43,649 nt of DNA from positions 1-43,649 of the forward strand of contig NZ_VCKZ01000017.1 of the NCBI RefSeq assembly GCF_005889745.1, in the 5' to 3' direction. Position numbers and translations under genes: made by a program. How positions within the stretch are numbered: the stretch's first letter is position 1; every line of letters begins with the position of its first letter. Origin of the DNA: Actinomadura geliboluensis. GTDB taxonomy: Bacteria; Actinomycetota; Actinomycetes; Streptosporangiales; Streptosporangiaceae. The notes under the pieces are model-generated. The model did not search any database. It saw only the letters and a program-made list of their open reading frames with translations, and had not been told where the DNA came from. Positions 8,647 to 18,406 of the stretch are shown here, in pieces.

Positions 8647-11600
8647 ATGTCCCCGAAGCTCAGCGTCGTCGTGCCGTTCCACAACATCGAGGAGTACTTC
8701 CAGGAGTGCCTGGAGTCGCTGGCCGGTCAGACGCTGCGCGACCTTGAGGTGATCCTGGTGGACGACGGGTCCACCGACGGCAGCGCCGTCATCGCCAAGG
8801 AGATGTGCGCCCGCGACCCCCGGTTCCGCCTGTTCATGCGTGAGCAGGAAGGTCCCGGGCCGGCCCGCAACGCGGGGGTGCGGCAGGCGCGGGGCGAGTA
8901 CCTGGCCTTCGCCGACGCCGACGACGTCGTGGACCGGGACGCCTATACGAGGCTCGTCGCGTCCCTGGACCGGACGGGTTCCGACATGGCGAGCGGCAAC
9001 GTCCAGCGCATGGACGAGGAGCGCACGTGGCAGTCGCCCCTGCACGACGGTGTGTTCACGGAGACGTGCCTGCGGACGCATGTGTCGTCCAAGCCGGTCC
9101 TCATGCGCGACCGCACGCCGTGGAACAAGGTGTACCGGCGTGCCTTCTGGGACAAAGCCGCTTTGGAGTTCCCCACCGGCTTCTACGAGGACCCTCCCGT
9201 CATGGCGCGCGCGCACGCCCTGGCCCGTTCCGTGGACGTCCTCAGTGAGACGGTCTACTACTGGCGCAGGCGGCCGGGGTCCATCACCGGCGACCGCCAT
9301 GACCGGGACAACATCCAGCAGCGGTTCGCGTCCGCGTCCGCGCTGCGGGAGGCGATGGCCGAGTACGCGCCCCAGTTCCTGAACGCCTACGACGAGCACT
9401 CGCTCATCGAGATCGACCTCCGCATCCTCCTGGAGGCCCTCCCCAGAACGCAGGACGAGCACCGCGAGGAGCTCGTCGCGACGGGCGCCGCGCTGGCGCG
9501 CCGGATCGGCCCGCGCGTGCTGAAGCGGCAGCCCGCGATCATGCGCCTGCAACTGCACCTGCTCTGCCGCCGGATGCTGCCGGAACTGCTGGAGGTGCTG
9601 CGGTTCGTCCGGCTGCGGAGGGTGGCGGACGCGCCGCGCGTCCGGCGCGGCCTGCGGCACCGCTGGTACGCCGAGTTCCCGTTCTTCGAGGACGAGGAGC
9701 GGGGCGTCCCCGCGCACGTCTACGACGTGACCGACGAGCTGACGCCGGTCGCGGCGGTCGACCGCGCCGACTGGGTGGACGGGCGACTCCGCATCGAGGG
9801 GCACGCCTACATCCGGCACCTGGACTCCTCCACCGAGGACGGGTCCCGCATCCGGCTGTGGCTGGTGGCGGCGAACAAGCGCGGCCTCATGCGCGTCCCG
9901 GTCACCCGGGTCCGCCGGCCGGACGTGACCGCCCGGTCGCGGCAGTCGGCGGTGTCCTACGACTGGTCCGGCTTCGCCGCCGAGATCGACCCGGCGGCGC
10001 TGAAGATGTTCGGGCGCTGGCGGGACGTCGACTGGGTGCCGTGCGTGGAGATCGTCAACCGGGGCCTGCGGCGCCGCGCCACGCTCGGCAACCCGCGCCT
10101 CACCCCCCGGCAGTGGCCGGACGACCTTGAGTGCGCGCCGGGCGTCCGCGTGCAGGGCGTCGCCGGGCGGCACCGGTTCACCGTGCAGGTGCGGCGGACG
10201 CCCGCCGCGGTCGTCGGCTGCCATCTGGAGGGCGGCGAGCTGTGCCTGGACGGCTGGACCCGCGCCCCGCTCGGCGACGAGCCGCGCGTCACCGCGACGC
10301 CGAAGGCGGGGCGGGCCACCGTGACGGGCCCGGTGGAGAGCGTCGGCGGCGAGGGGTTCCGGGCCCGGCTGCCGGTCGCCGGGCTGGTCCGGCGGGAGGG
10401 GAACTGGGAGATCGCCCTGCCGGGCGGCGTCAAGCCGTACCTGGACGCCGACGCGGCCGGGACCGGGCTGCCCTTCCCCGGCGGGGAGCTGGAGATCGCC
10501 AGGACGCGGCGGAGCACGCTGCGGATCGTCGTGCGCGGGCGGGCCCTCATCGTCGACGAGGTGTCCTGGTCGCCCGAGGGCGCCCTGCACTTGGCGGGGA
10601 CGTGCACCGACCGCGTCGGACGACCCGACTCGCTGACGCTGCGGCGGCGGCGCTCGTCCGAGGAGCACGCCGTCGGGCTGCTGTGGGACGGCGACCGCTT
10701 CACCGCGAAGTTCGCACCCGCGCGCATGCCGGTGTTCGGGCTGTCGCGTCCTCTGATGGCCGGCCGCTGGGACGTCCTCGCGACCGTCGGCGGGCAGGAG
10801 CAGCCGGTCGTCATCAGGCGCCACAGCCTGCGCGCCCTGCCGGAGCCCTTCGAGGCGGGCCTTCACCGCATCACCGTCCGCGTCCAGAAGACCGACCAAC
10901 TGCTGCTGCGGGTCGAGACCGCGCTGGACGACGACGAGCGCGGCGCCTACGCGCAGAGCCGGATCCGGTCCGGGCACTACAGACGCCACCTCAATCTGCC
11001 CGTGCGCGACCTCGCCGTGTTCGACGCGTACCGGGGACGCCAGTACTCGTGCAATCCGCGCGGCATCTACGACGAGCTGCGGCGGCGCGGCACCGACCTG
11101 GAATGCGTGTGGGTCACCGAGAACGGGCAGTTCGGCCGTCCGTCGGGTGCCCGCACCGTCCTGGTCGGCACGCGCGAACACTACGAGGCGCTCGCCCGCG
11201 CGCGCTACGTGTTCGGCAACTGGTCGCAGAGGGACTGGTTCATCAAACGTGAAGACCAGACGTACGTGCAGTGCTGGCATGGAACGCCGCTGAAGAAGCT
11301 GGGCTACGACGTCAAGGAGATGCCCTTCAAGCGCACTGAGGGCGTCGACTGGATGGAGTACGACGTCCCCCAGTGGGATCTGCTCCTCGCGCAGAACGCG
11401 TTCTCCGTGCCGCTGTTCCGGCGGGCGTTCCGCTACGGCGGTGACGTCTTCCAGAGCGGCTATCCCCGCAACGACATCCTGAACAGCCCGCACCGCGAAG
11501 AGATCGCGGCGGCGGTCAGGCGGCGGCTCGGCATCCCCGGGCACAAGCGGGTCGTGCTGTACGCGCCGACATGGCGGGACGACTTCCACCACGCCATCGG

Positions 11601-12081
11601 GAAGCGCGCGTTCAGCCTCGAACTCGACCTCGACCAGTTCCGGGCCGCGCTCGGCCGCGACCACGTCCTGCTGCTGCGCACGCACTACCTCGTCACCGAC
11701 CGGCCGAAGCTGCGGCCGGGCGACTGCGTGATGGACGTGTCCGTCTACCCCGACATCTCCGAACTCTTCCTGATCTGCGATGTGCTCGTCACGGACTACT
11801 CGTCGTCCATGTTCGACTTCGCCGTCACCGGCCGGCCGATGGTGTTCTTCGCCTACGACCTGGAGCGCTACCGCGACCACGTGCGCGGCTTCTACTTCGA
11901 CTTCGACGCGGAGGCCCCCGGGCCGCTGCTGCGGACGTCGCGGGAGGTCGTCGAGGCGCTGCGCGACCCGGCCGCGCTCGACGCCGGGTTCCGGGACGCG
12001 CGCGCCGCGTTCACCGCCCGGTACTGCCCGCACGACGACGGCCAGGCCGCCGCCCGCGTCCTCGACCGCGTGCTGCGCTGA
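8647..12081 (+). CDS. Bifunctional GT2 glycosyltransferase / TagF-like glycerophosphotransferase
   Basis: A 1144-aa cytoplasmic or membrane-associated wall-polymer enzyme. Residues 1-230 are a GT-A glycosyltransferase (family 2): SVVVPFHN, DDGSTDGS at 39-46 and the DxD motif in FADADD at 89-93. Residues about 330-780 form a beta-rich linker. The C-terminal part (about 790-1140) is a CDP-glycerol:poly(glycerophosphate) glycerophosphotransferase domain with CWHGTPLKKLGYD (H878), YAPTWRD (972-978) and TDYSS (1049-1053), giving chain extension of a teichoic-acid-like or other phosphodiester-linked glycan. The last motif CPHDDG is shared with the next gene. ATG 8647 is set by a strong GAGGAGGAGG. 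It forms a two-gene tandem duplication with the next CDS, 60 bp downstream. Confidence 0.9.
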   Translation: MSPKLSVVVPFHNIEEYFQECLESLAGQTLRDLEVILVDDGSTDGSAVIAKEMCARDPRFRLFMREQEGPGPARNAGVRQARGEYLAFADADDVVDRDAYTRLVASLDRTGSDMASGNVQRMDEERTWQSPLHDGVFTETCLRTHVSSKPVLMRDRTPWNKVYRRAFWDKAALEFPTGFYEDPPVMARAHALARSVDVLSETVYYWRRRPGSITGDRHDRDNIQQRFASASALREAMAEYAPQFLNAYDEHSLIEIDLRILLEALPRTQDEHREELVATGAALARRIGPRVLKRQPAIMRLQLHLLCRRMLPELLEVLRFVRLRRVADAPRVRRGLRHRWYAEFPFFEDEERGVPAHVYDVTDELTPVAAVDRADWVDGRLRIEGHAYIRHLDSSTEDGSRIRLWLVAANKRGLMRVPVTRVRRPDVTARSRQSAVSYDWSGFAAEIDPAALKMFGRWRDVDWVPCVEIVNRGLRRRATLGNPRLTPRQWPDDLECAPGVRVQGVAGRHRFTVQVRRTPAAVVGCHLEGGELCLDGWTRAPLGDEPRVTATPKAGRATVTGPVESVGGEGFRARLPVAGLVRREGNWEIALPGGVKPYLDADAAGTGLPFPGGELEIARTRRSTLRIVVRGRALIVDEVSWSPEGALHLAGTCTDRVGRPDSLTLRRRRSSEEHAVGLLWDGDRFTAKFAPARMPVFGLSRPLMAGRWDVLATVGGQEQPVVIRRHSLRALPEPFEAGLHRITVRVQKTDQLLLRVETALDDDERGAYAQSRIRSGHYRRHLNLPVRDLAVFDAYRGRQYSCNPRGIYDELRRRGTDLECVWVTENGQFGRPSGARTVLVGTREHYEALARARYVFGNWSQRDWFIKREDQTYVQCWHGTPLKKLGYDVKEMPFKRTEGVDWMEYDVPQWDLLLAQNAFSVPLFRRAFRYGGDVFQSGYPRNDILNSPHREEIAAAVRRRLGIPGHKRVVLYAPTWRDDFHHAIGKRAFSLELDLDQFRAALGRDHVLLLRTHYLVTDRPKLRPGDCVMDVSVYPDISELFLICDVLVTDYSSSMFDFAVTGRPMVFFAYDLERYRDHVRGFYFDFDAEAPGPLLRTSREVVEALRDPAALDAGFRDARAAFTARYCPHDDGQAAARVLDRVLR

Positions 12082-12141
12082 CCCCGGCCGCCCGCCGCAC
12101 CACCTCGCTCACCCCGCTTCCACCCCATCACGGAGTCGCTC

Positions 12142-15100
12142 GTGTCCCCGCAGATCAGCATCGTCGTCCCGTTCCGCAGCACCGGCGGCCGCCTCGCCGA
12201 GTGCCTGGAGTCGCTCGCCGCGCAGACGTTGCGCGACGTCGAGGTGCTCATGGTGGACGACGCGGCCGACGACGGCGACGTCGCCGTCGCCGAGGAGTTC
12301 GCCGGGCGCGACGACCGCTTCACGCTGCTGCGGCCTGATCCGGACGCACCCGCCGGTGACGCCGGCGTCGAACAGGCCAAGGGCAGGTACCTGGCGTTCG
12401 CGGACGGCGAGGACGCGCTCCCGCCCTACGCCTACGAACTGCTGGTCGGCACCCTGGACTCCACCGGATCGGACATCGCCGGCGGAAACGTCATGTGCCT
12501 GGACGAGGACCAGGTGTGGCAGTCCCCGCTGCACAGCGAGCCCTACGCGAAGACGATGCGGTCGACGCACGTGACCCGGCACCCCGCCCTCCTCCAAGAC
12601 CGGATGCTCTGGAACAAGGTCTACCGCCGTTCGTTCTGGGACGCGCACAACCTCGAACTGGGCACGGACCAGGACGCCCTGGTCGCCGTCCAGACCCAGC
12701 TCCTGGCCTCCCTCGTGGACGTGCTGGACACGACCGTCTACTACTGGCGCGACCGCCCGGGAACCGCGACGCGGCTCCGTCCCGACTCGGCCCACATCAT
12801 CCACCGGATGGCGACCCTCACCGCCGTGCGGAACTACGTCCACGACCACGCGCCGGAGCTTCTCGCCGTCCACGACATGTACGCGCTGGACCTCGACGTG
12901 CGCGAGCTGATGCTCGCCCTGCCGGGCGCCACCGACGAGGAGCGCGAGCGCCTGGTCAAGCTGGGCGCTGAGGTCGTCGCCGACGCCGACCGTTCGGCCG
13001 CCGCCGGGCTGGAGGCGATCCGGCGCCTGGAACTCCACCTGCTCAGCGAGCGGAAGGTGCCCGAACTGCTCGACGTGCTCCGCTTCGAGGCGAACGGCCT
13101 CCAGGACGTGCCGATCGTGTCCAAGGGGCGCCTGCGTCCGCGCTGGTACGCCCGCTACCCGTTCTATGAGGACGCTGAGCTCCGCGTCCCCGAGGCCGTG
13201 TACGAGGTCACCGAGGAGATCGGCCTGCTGGCGGACGTCGACGGGGTCGAATGGGACGTCGACACCCTCATCGTCCAAGGGCACGCCCGCTTCGACCGGT
13301 TCGAGGTGTCGTCGGAGGCGGACTCCCGCATCCGGCTCTGGATGCGGGACGCGAAGACCGGGCGGGAGATCCGGCTGCCGGTGGAGCGGGTCCGCCGCCC
13401 GGACGTCACGGCGGCGTCAGGCCAGTCGGCGGTGTCCTACGACTGGTCGGGCTTCACTGCGCGGGTGGAGCCGGAGTACCTGCTGGACGGCGACGAGTGG
13501 CGGACGGCCACCTACGAGCTGTTCGCCGAGGTCTCCACGGCGGGGCGCAGGGCGGCGCAGCGGCTCACCACGACCGCCCCGGCCGTGCGCTGGACGGCGG
13601 CGCGGCAGGTGGACGAGCACGTGGCCGTCCAGCCCGCCGCCGGTGACGACGACCTGTTCGTGGTCCACGTCAAGCGGGCCAAGGCCGTCCTCACCCGCAT
13701 CCGCGTCGACGGGGACGCGCTCGAACTGTCCGGCTGGACGCGGCGCGCCCTCGGCGCCGGCGCCGCCATGGTCGCGGCCCGCCGGCACGGCGGGGAGGAG
13801 GTCCGCGGCGAGGTGACGCTGCGCCAGTCGTCCGTCCTGCGGATGGCGGAGGGCACCGGCTTCGACTTCACGGCCCGGCTGCCGCTGGAGTTCCTGTCCT
13901 CCCTGCGGGACGGCCCCGCACCCCGCCAGGCGCACCTGCGGGACGCCATCGACTGGGACGTCCGGCTGACCGGCGAGGGCGGCCCGCTGCGGCTCACCGT
14001 CGCGAGCAACGTCAAGCCGGTGCGCTGCCTGCTGCCCGCGACCGCCGGCGGCGGGCGCAGGGAGTTCGCGCTGACGCGGACGGCGTTCGGCAACCTGCGC
14101 GGCGTCGAGCGCAGCGTCCGCCCGGTCGTCCGGACGGCCGAGTGGGACGCCGACGGACGGCTCACGCTGCACGGCGACTTCGCCGACCCCGAGAACCGCC
14201 CCGACCATTTCGTGCTCCGGCGGCGCAGGTCCGGCGACGAGCAGCGCGTCCCCGTCACCTGGGAGGACGGCAACTTCTCCGCGGCCTTCACACCTGCCGC
14301 CATGGCCGTCTTCGGGACGGACCTGCCGTTGAGCAGCGGAACATGGGACATGCTGGCGCGATCCACCGAGGGGGACGTGGCGGTCGTCGTCGAGCGCGAG
14401 GCGATCCCGGCTCTGCCCGCCTGGCGACGCGTCGGCACGCACGAGTTCGAGGTGGGCGTCCACCAGATCGATGCGCTGGTACTGCACAGCCGTCCCGCCT
14501 ACGGCGACGACGAGCGAGGCGGGCACGCGCAGGTGCAGCTCTGGCAGCGCGACTACCCCGTCTACCTGCGCAGCCCCCTGGCGGACATCGCCGTCTTCTG
14601 CAGCTACGCCGGAACCCAGTACAGCTGCAGCCCCAGGGCCATCTACGAGGAACTCGTACGCCGCAACACCGACGTGGAATGCGTGTGGGTCACCCAGGAC
14701 GGCCAGTTCTCCATCGACGCCCAAGAGGACGCCAAGACCAGGACGGTGCTGGAAGGAACCCGCGAGCACTACCGCGTGCTCGCGCGCGCACGGCACATCA
14801 TCACGAACCACTGCCTTCCCGGCTGGTACATGAAGCGCGAGGGCCAGACCTACGTCCAGACCTGGCACGGCACCCCGCTGAAGCGCATCGGCCACGACCT
14901 CAAGGACGTCCCCTACCAGCGCGGCGAGCAGCGGCCCTGGCTGGACTGGGAGGTGCCGCGATGGGACCTGCTGTTGTCTCCGAGCCCGTACGCCACCGAG
15001 GTCATGCGTCAGGCGTTCCAGTACGAGGGCGAGGTCATGGAGACGGGCTACCCGCGCAACGACGTCCTCAGCACCCCCGAGTGGGAGAACATCGGGACGG

Positions 15101-15681
15101 GCATACGCAAGCGCCTGGGGATCCCCGACGGCAAGAAGGTCGTCCTGTACGCCCCGACATGGCGGGACGACCGGCGCCATGCCCCCGGCAAGCAGGGCTT
15201 CTCACTCGCACTCGACATGGACGCCATGCGCCAGGCACTGGGCGACGACCACATCGTCCTCCTGCGGGCCCACCACGCCGTCACGGACAAGGCCCCTGTG
15301 GTGACGGACGACTTCGTCATCGACGTCACCCGCTACCCCGACGTGGCCGAGCTCTACATGGCGGCGGACGTGCTCGTCACGGACTACTCGTCCGCCATGT
15401 TCGACTACGCCGTCCTAGGGCGCCCCATCGTCCTCTACACCTACGACCTGGAGTGGTACCGCGACCATCTGCGCGGCCTCTACATCGACCTGGAGGCGGA
15501 GGCGCCCGGCCCGCTCGTGAGGACGCCGGCCGAGGTCGCCGAGGCGGTCAAGGCCGCGCCCGGCAGCGAGGAGCAGTACGCGGACGCCTACGACCGCTTC
15601 TTCGTGAAGTACTGCCCGCACGACGACGGGAAGGCGGCGGCCAGGGTCGTCGACCGCCTCTTCGGCGACGGGAGCGCGTGA
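12142..15681 (+). CDS. GT2-TagF paralogue with degenerate glycosyltransferase motifs
   Basis: A 1179-aa tandem paralogue of the preceding gene, matching it throughout, e.g. the linker string RVRRPDVTA...QSAVSYDWSGF. The TagF-like domain is intact: TWHGTPLKRIGHD (H909), YAPTWRDD and TDYSS (1080-1084). The GT-A domain has drifted: DDGSTDGS is now DDAADDGD (39-46), GPARNAG is PAGDAG, and the DxD stretch ADADD is ADGED (87-91). The sugar-transfer site may therefore be inactive or altered, while the glycerophosphotransferase should work. GTG 12142 follows CGGAG by 6 nt. The stop lies inside a 14-bp x4 tandem repeat. Probably co-transcribed with the first copy. Confidence 0.88.
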   Translation: MSPQISIVVPFRSTGGRLAECLESLAAQTLRDVEVLMVDDAADDGDVAVAEEFAGRDDRFTLLRPDPDAPAGDAGVEQAKGRYLAFADGEDALPPYAYELLVGTLDSTGSDIAGGNVMCLDEDQVWQSPLHSEPYAKTMRSTHVTRHPALLQDRMLWNKVYRRSFWDAHNLELGTDQDALVAVQTQLLASLVDVLDTTVYYWRDRPGTATRLRPDSAHIIHRMATLTAVRNYVHDHAPELLAVHDMYALDLDVRELMLALPGATDEERERLVKLGAEVVADADRSAAAGLEAIRRLELHLLSERKVPELLDVLRFEANGLQDVPIVSKGRLRPRWYARYPFYEDAELRVPEAVYEVTEEIGLLADVDGVEWDVDTLIVQGHARFDRFEVSSEADSRIRLWMRDAKTGREIRLPVERVRRPDVTAASGQSAVSYDWSGFTARVEPEYLLDGDEWRTATYELFAEVSTAGRRAAQRLTTTAPAVRWTAARQVDEHVAVQPAAGDDDLFVVHVKRAKAVLTRIRVDGDALELSGWTRRALGAGAAMVAARRHGGEEVRGEVTLRQSSVLRMAEGTGFDFTARLPLEFLSSLRDGPAPRQAHLRDAIDWDVRLTGEGGPLRLTVASNVKPVRCLLPATAGGGRREFALTRTAFGNLRGVERSVRPVVRTAEWDADGRLTLHGDFADPENRPDHFVLRRRRSGDEQRVPVTWEDGNFSAAFTPAAMAVFGTDLPLSSGTWDMLARSTEGDVAVVVEREAIPALPAWRRVGTHEFEVGVHQIDALVLHSRPAYGDDERGGHAQVQLWQRDYPVYLRSPLADIAVFCSYAGTQYSCSPRAIYEELVRRNTDVECVWVTQDGQFSIDAQEDAKTRTVLEGTREHYRVLARARHIITNHCLPGWYMKREGQTYVQTWHGTPLKRIGHDLKDVPYQRGEQRPWLDWEVPRWDLLLSPSPYATEVMRQAFQYEGEVMETGYPRNDVLSTPEWENIGTGIRKRLGIPDGKKVVLYAPTWRDDRRHAPGKQGFSLALDMDAMRQALGDDHIVLLRAHHAVTDKAPVVTDDFVIDVTRYPDVAELYMAADVLVTDYSSAMFDYAVLGRPIVLYTYDLEWYRDHLRGLYIDLEAEAPGPLVRTPAEVAEAVKAAPGSEEQYADAYDRFFVKYCPHDDGKAAARVVDRLFGDGSA

Positions 15682-15729
15682 CGGGGCGCGCGTGACGGGG
15701 GGCGCATGACGGAGGGCGCGTGACGGGTC
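15674..15729 (+). repeat. 14-bp tandem repeat, four copies, over two convergent stops
   Basis: Four units of exactly 14 bp (GCGCGTGACGGGG-like) at 15674, 15688, 15702 and 15716. TGA recurs at 15679, 15693, 15707 and 15721, covering all three plus-strand frames. The first unit holds the GT2-TagF stop; the minus-strand methyltransferase stop starts in the last unit. Confidence 0.92.
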
Positions 15730-16447
15730 AGCCGGGGCGGCGGGCCCGTGCGAACAGCCGGGTGCCGGGGCAGCCGCCCAGCGGCAGCCGCCGCTCCAGC
15801 GCGGCGGACAGCCGCAGCGCCTCGTTGGCGAGCGGGTGCAGCGGGGCGAGGTCCTCGCGGCGGGCCGTCCGGTGCCTGAACCGGCGCAGGAGCGGCCGGA
15901 GCAGCACGCCCCGGCTCCACAGCCCCTCCAGCACCAGCCCGGCGCCCTCGACCAGCTCGGTGAGCGCCCGGCGGGTGTAGCGGCGGACGCGGCCGACCGC
16001 GACGTCATGGGCCGACCACAGCGCCATGTCGCACGGCACGGACACGAGCGCGACGCCGCCCGGCCGCAGCACCCGGGCGATCTCCGCCGCCGCGCGCGCG
16101 TCGTCCTCGATGTGCTCCAGGACGTCCAGCGCCAGCGCCAGGTCGTACTCGGACGGCGGCAGCGGCAGGTAGCGCGCGTCGCCCTCGTACGCCTCGGTGC
16201 CGTGCGCGCGCGCCAGGGACACCGCGTCCGGGCTCAGGTCGATGCCCGTCGCGTGCCAGCCGTGCTCGGCGAGGAGCCGGCAGGCCGCGCCGGACGCGCA
16301 GCCGATGTCGACGGCCGTCCCCGGCATGCTGAACCGCAGCAGTTCCGCGGTCAGGACGTCCCGCCGCTCGCGGTACCACCAGTTGTCGTTCTCGATCCGC
16401 GCGACCCGCTGGAGCTCGATCGTGTCCACGGGACAAGCCGACGGCAT
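15728..16447 (-). CDS. Class I SAM-dependent methyltransferase
   Basis: A 239-aa Rossmann-fold methyltransferase. Motif I is VDIGCASGAACRLL, followed by an acidic ribose-binding residue in GIDLSPDAV, then LALALDVLEHIEDD and ARVLRPGGVALVSVP (motifs II-III). The N-terminal ENDNWWYRERRDVL is typical of methyltransferases in polysaccharide or lipid-glycan clusters. ATG 16447 is used; GTG 16429 is possible and neither has a strong ribosome site. It is convergent with the wall-polymer genes, and a role in modifying that polymer or its precursor is inference from position only. Confidence 0.85.
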   Translation of the reverse strand: MPSACPVDTIELQRVARIENDNWWYRERRDVLTAELLRFSMPGTAVDIGCASGAACRLLAEHGWHATGIDLSPDAVSLARAHGTEAYEGDARYLPLPPSEYDLALALDVLEHIEDDARAAAEIARVLRPGGVALVSVPCDMALWSAHDVAVGRVRRYTRRALTELVEGAGLVLEGLWSRGVLLRPLLRRFRHRTARREDLAPLHPLANEALRLSAALERRLPLGGCPGTRLFARARRPG

Positions 16448-16574
16448 CGGCGGCGGCGCGTTCCACCGTCGTCGCCGTACACGGGCGGATCGTTGACCCG
16501 TGCTTGACCCCGCCCCTGCGCTCGGCCCTCCGCCGACCGGCACTGCCGACCGGCCCCGCGGACCGGTCCCGGCG

Positions 16575-17387
16575 TCAGCGCTTGCGGCGGCGCCGCCGCA
16601 CGAGGAACCGGATGGCGAGCAGCAGCGCGACCAGCCCGCCGAGCGCCGGGACGGCCCGCTTGGCGACCGAGGGCCCCGCGACCTCCAGCAGGTCGATCGC
16701 GTCCTCCTCGTCCGCCACGTGCAGCGGGCGCCGCGCGGGACGCTCCGGCGCGGCGGCGGGGACGGCCGCCTCGGCCCTGGCGGCGGCCTCCTCCGTGGCC
16801 TGCACGGGGCCCGGCTTGTCCTCCGGCTCCGCCGGCTCCGCGGGCGCCTCCGGCTCCAGGTCCGGCACGGCGACGGGCTTGGCGGGGGCCTCGGCCGCCC
16901 CGGTCGGCGCGGCCGGCGCCTCGGCACCCCCGGCCGCCTCGCCGGACGACTCCAGCTCGGCCGCCAGCGCCTTCGCGAACCGTGCGATGATCTTCGAACC
17001 GACCTCGGACAGGATGTTGCGGCCGAACTGCGCGGGCCGCCCCGTCACGTTCAGCTTGGTGTGCACGGCCACCCGCGTGGTGCCGTCCTCGGCGTGCAGC
17101 CGCGCCTGGACGGTCGCCGACGCCGTGCCGGAGCCGCGCGCCTCCTTCGCGGCGGCCTCCATCGTCACGGCGCGGCCGGCCTCGTCCGCCGAGACGATCC
17201 GCGCGGTGCCGCGGTAGGTGATGGTCATCGCGCCGACCTTCACCTTCATCCGCCCCGAGTACTCCTCGCCGTCGACCGAGTCGAGCGTGGCGCCCGGCAT
17301 GCAGGCCGCGACCCGCTCCACGTCGAGCAGCACCGACCAGGCCTGATCCACCGGTACGGGGACGGTGAATTCGTGGTCGAGCTCCAT
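16575..17387 (-). CDS. CoxG-like SRPBCC protein with C-terminal membrane anchor
   Basis: A 270-aa protein. Residues 1-150 form a CoxG/SRPBCC domain (FTVPVPVDQAWSVLLDVERV; CMPGATL), the type that accompanies molybdenum hydroxylases and binds a hydrophobic ligand. Residues about 153-235 are an Ala/Pro/Glu-rich flexible linker. The end is a single hydrophobic helix followed by an Arg/Lys tail (FLVRRRRRKR), so it is tail-anchored. This suggests tethering of the CoxSLM enzyme, or electron/quinone transfer at the membrane. ATG 17387 with AAGGA 8 nt upstream. It is downstream of coxM but separated by a 16-bp-stem hairpin, so it may have separate or reduced expression. Confidence 0.85.
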   Translation of the reverse strand: MELDHEFTVPVPVDQAWSVLLDVERVAACMPGATLDSVDGEEYSGRMKVKVGAMTITYRGTARIVSADEAGRAVTMEAAAKEARGSGTASATVQARLHAEDGTTRVAVHTKLNVTGRPAQFGRNILSEVGSKIIARFAKALAAELESSGEAAGGAEAPAAPTGAAEAPAKPVAVPDLEPEAPAEPAEPEDKPGPVQATEEAAARAEAAVPAAAPERPARRPLHVADEEDAIDLLEVAGPSVAKRAVPALGGLVALLLAIRFLVRRRRRKR

Positions 17388-17498
17388 GAGCAAAGTCCTT
17401 ATCGTCCGGAGAACTTGTCCGCGACCCTACGGCGGTGGTCCGCCGCGTCGCCAGTGGGGTCCGCCGACAGGCGGTCCGTTACCCGGCGGGGGTGCGAT

Positions 17499-17538
17499 CA
17501 TGCGGCCGGGCCCCGGGGCGACGGGGCCCGGCCGCATG
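17499..17538 (-). terminator. Strong hairpin between coxM and coxG
   Basis: Perfect 16-bp stem (17499-17514 with 17523-17538), 8-nt loop, 14 nt after the coxM stop. No U-tract. Predicted to end or attenuate the coxSLM transcript before coxG. Confidence 0.8.
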
Positions 17539-17551
17539 CTCGCTGCTCGGA

Positions 17552-18406
17552 TCAGCCGGCGGCCGCCGCCAGCGCCCGCGCGGTGAGCACCGTCGCCAGA
17601 TGCGTCCGGTACTCCGACGAACCGTGCAGGTCGGTGGGCGGCTCGGTGCCGGCCGCGGCCTGCGCGGCGGCGGTGCGGTACGCGTCCTCGGACGCGGGCC
17701 CGCCCCGGACGGCGGTCTCGACCGCGCTCGCCCGCACGGGCACCGGGCCCATGCTGCTCAGCGCGACCCGCGCCTCCCCGACGCCGTCACCGTCGCGGCG
17801 GACGGCGCACGCGACGCCGACGATCGCCCACGCCTGCGCCGTCCGGTGGAACTTCTCGTAGTGCACGCCCCAGCCCGCGCCGAGCTTCGGCACGCGCACG
17901 CCCACGAGCAGCTCGTCGGGTTCCATCGCCGTCGTCATCCAGTCGACGAAGAACTCCGCCGCGGGGATCTCCCGCTCGCCGCGCACGGACCGGACGAGCA
18001 GCACCGCGTCCAGCGCCAGCGCGACCGCGGGCAGGTCGGCGGCCGAGTCGGCGTGGGCGAGCGACCCGCCGAACGTGCCGCGGTGCCGGACGGCCGGGTC
18101 GGCGACCGTCTCCGTCGTCACCGCGATCAGCGGGGCGTGCTCGCGCACCAGCGGGTCGCGCATCACCTGGTGGTGCGTCGCCATCGCGCCGATGACGATC
18201 GCGTCGCCGGCGTCGCGGATCTCGCGGAGCCCGTCGAGCCGGTCCAGGTCGATCAGCGCGTCCGGGATGGCGAGCCGCATCCGCAGCAGCGGCATCAGGC
18301 TCTGCCCGCCGGCCAGCACCTTCGCGTCCTCGCCCGCGTCCGACAGCGCCCTGACGGCGTCGTCGACCGTGGCGGGCCGCGCGTAGTCGAACGTCGCGGG
18401 GATCAC
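17552..18406 (-). CDS. Molybdenum hydroxylase FAD subunit (CoxM-like)
   Basis: A 284-aa FAD-binding subunit of a xanthine-oxidase/CODH-family enzyme. The two FAD loops are AGGQSLMPLLRMRL (about 32-45) and TFGGSLAHADSAADLP (about 110-125). Start GTG 18406, with GGAGG 6 nt upstream, and a GTGA overlap with the coxL stop, indicating translational coupling. It takes electrons from CoxS [2Fe-2S] centres and passes them to an acceptor. The gene order S-L-M is that of form II cox clusters. A hairpin follows its stop. Confidence 0.92.
   Translation of the reverse strand: MIPATFDYARPATVDDAVRALSDAGEDAKVLAGGQSLMPLLRMRLAIPDALIDLDRLDGLREIRDAGDAIVIGAMATHHQVMRDPLVREHAPLIAVTTETVADPAVRHRGTFGGSLAHADSAADLPAVALALDAVLLVRSVRGEREIPAAEFFVDWMTTAMEPDELLVGVRVPKLGAGWGVHYEKFHRTAQAWAIVGVACAVRRDGDGVGEARVALSSMGPVPVRASAVETAVRGGPASEDAYRTAAAQAAAGTEPPTDLHGSSEYRTHLATVLTARALAAAAG

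Noticed and set aside
8614..12033. Open frame of 1139 codons antisense to the first GT2-TagF gene
   Set aside because: No recognisable domain or ribosome site, while the plus strand encodes clear GT2 and TagF motifs.
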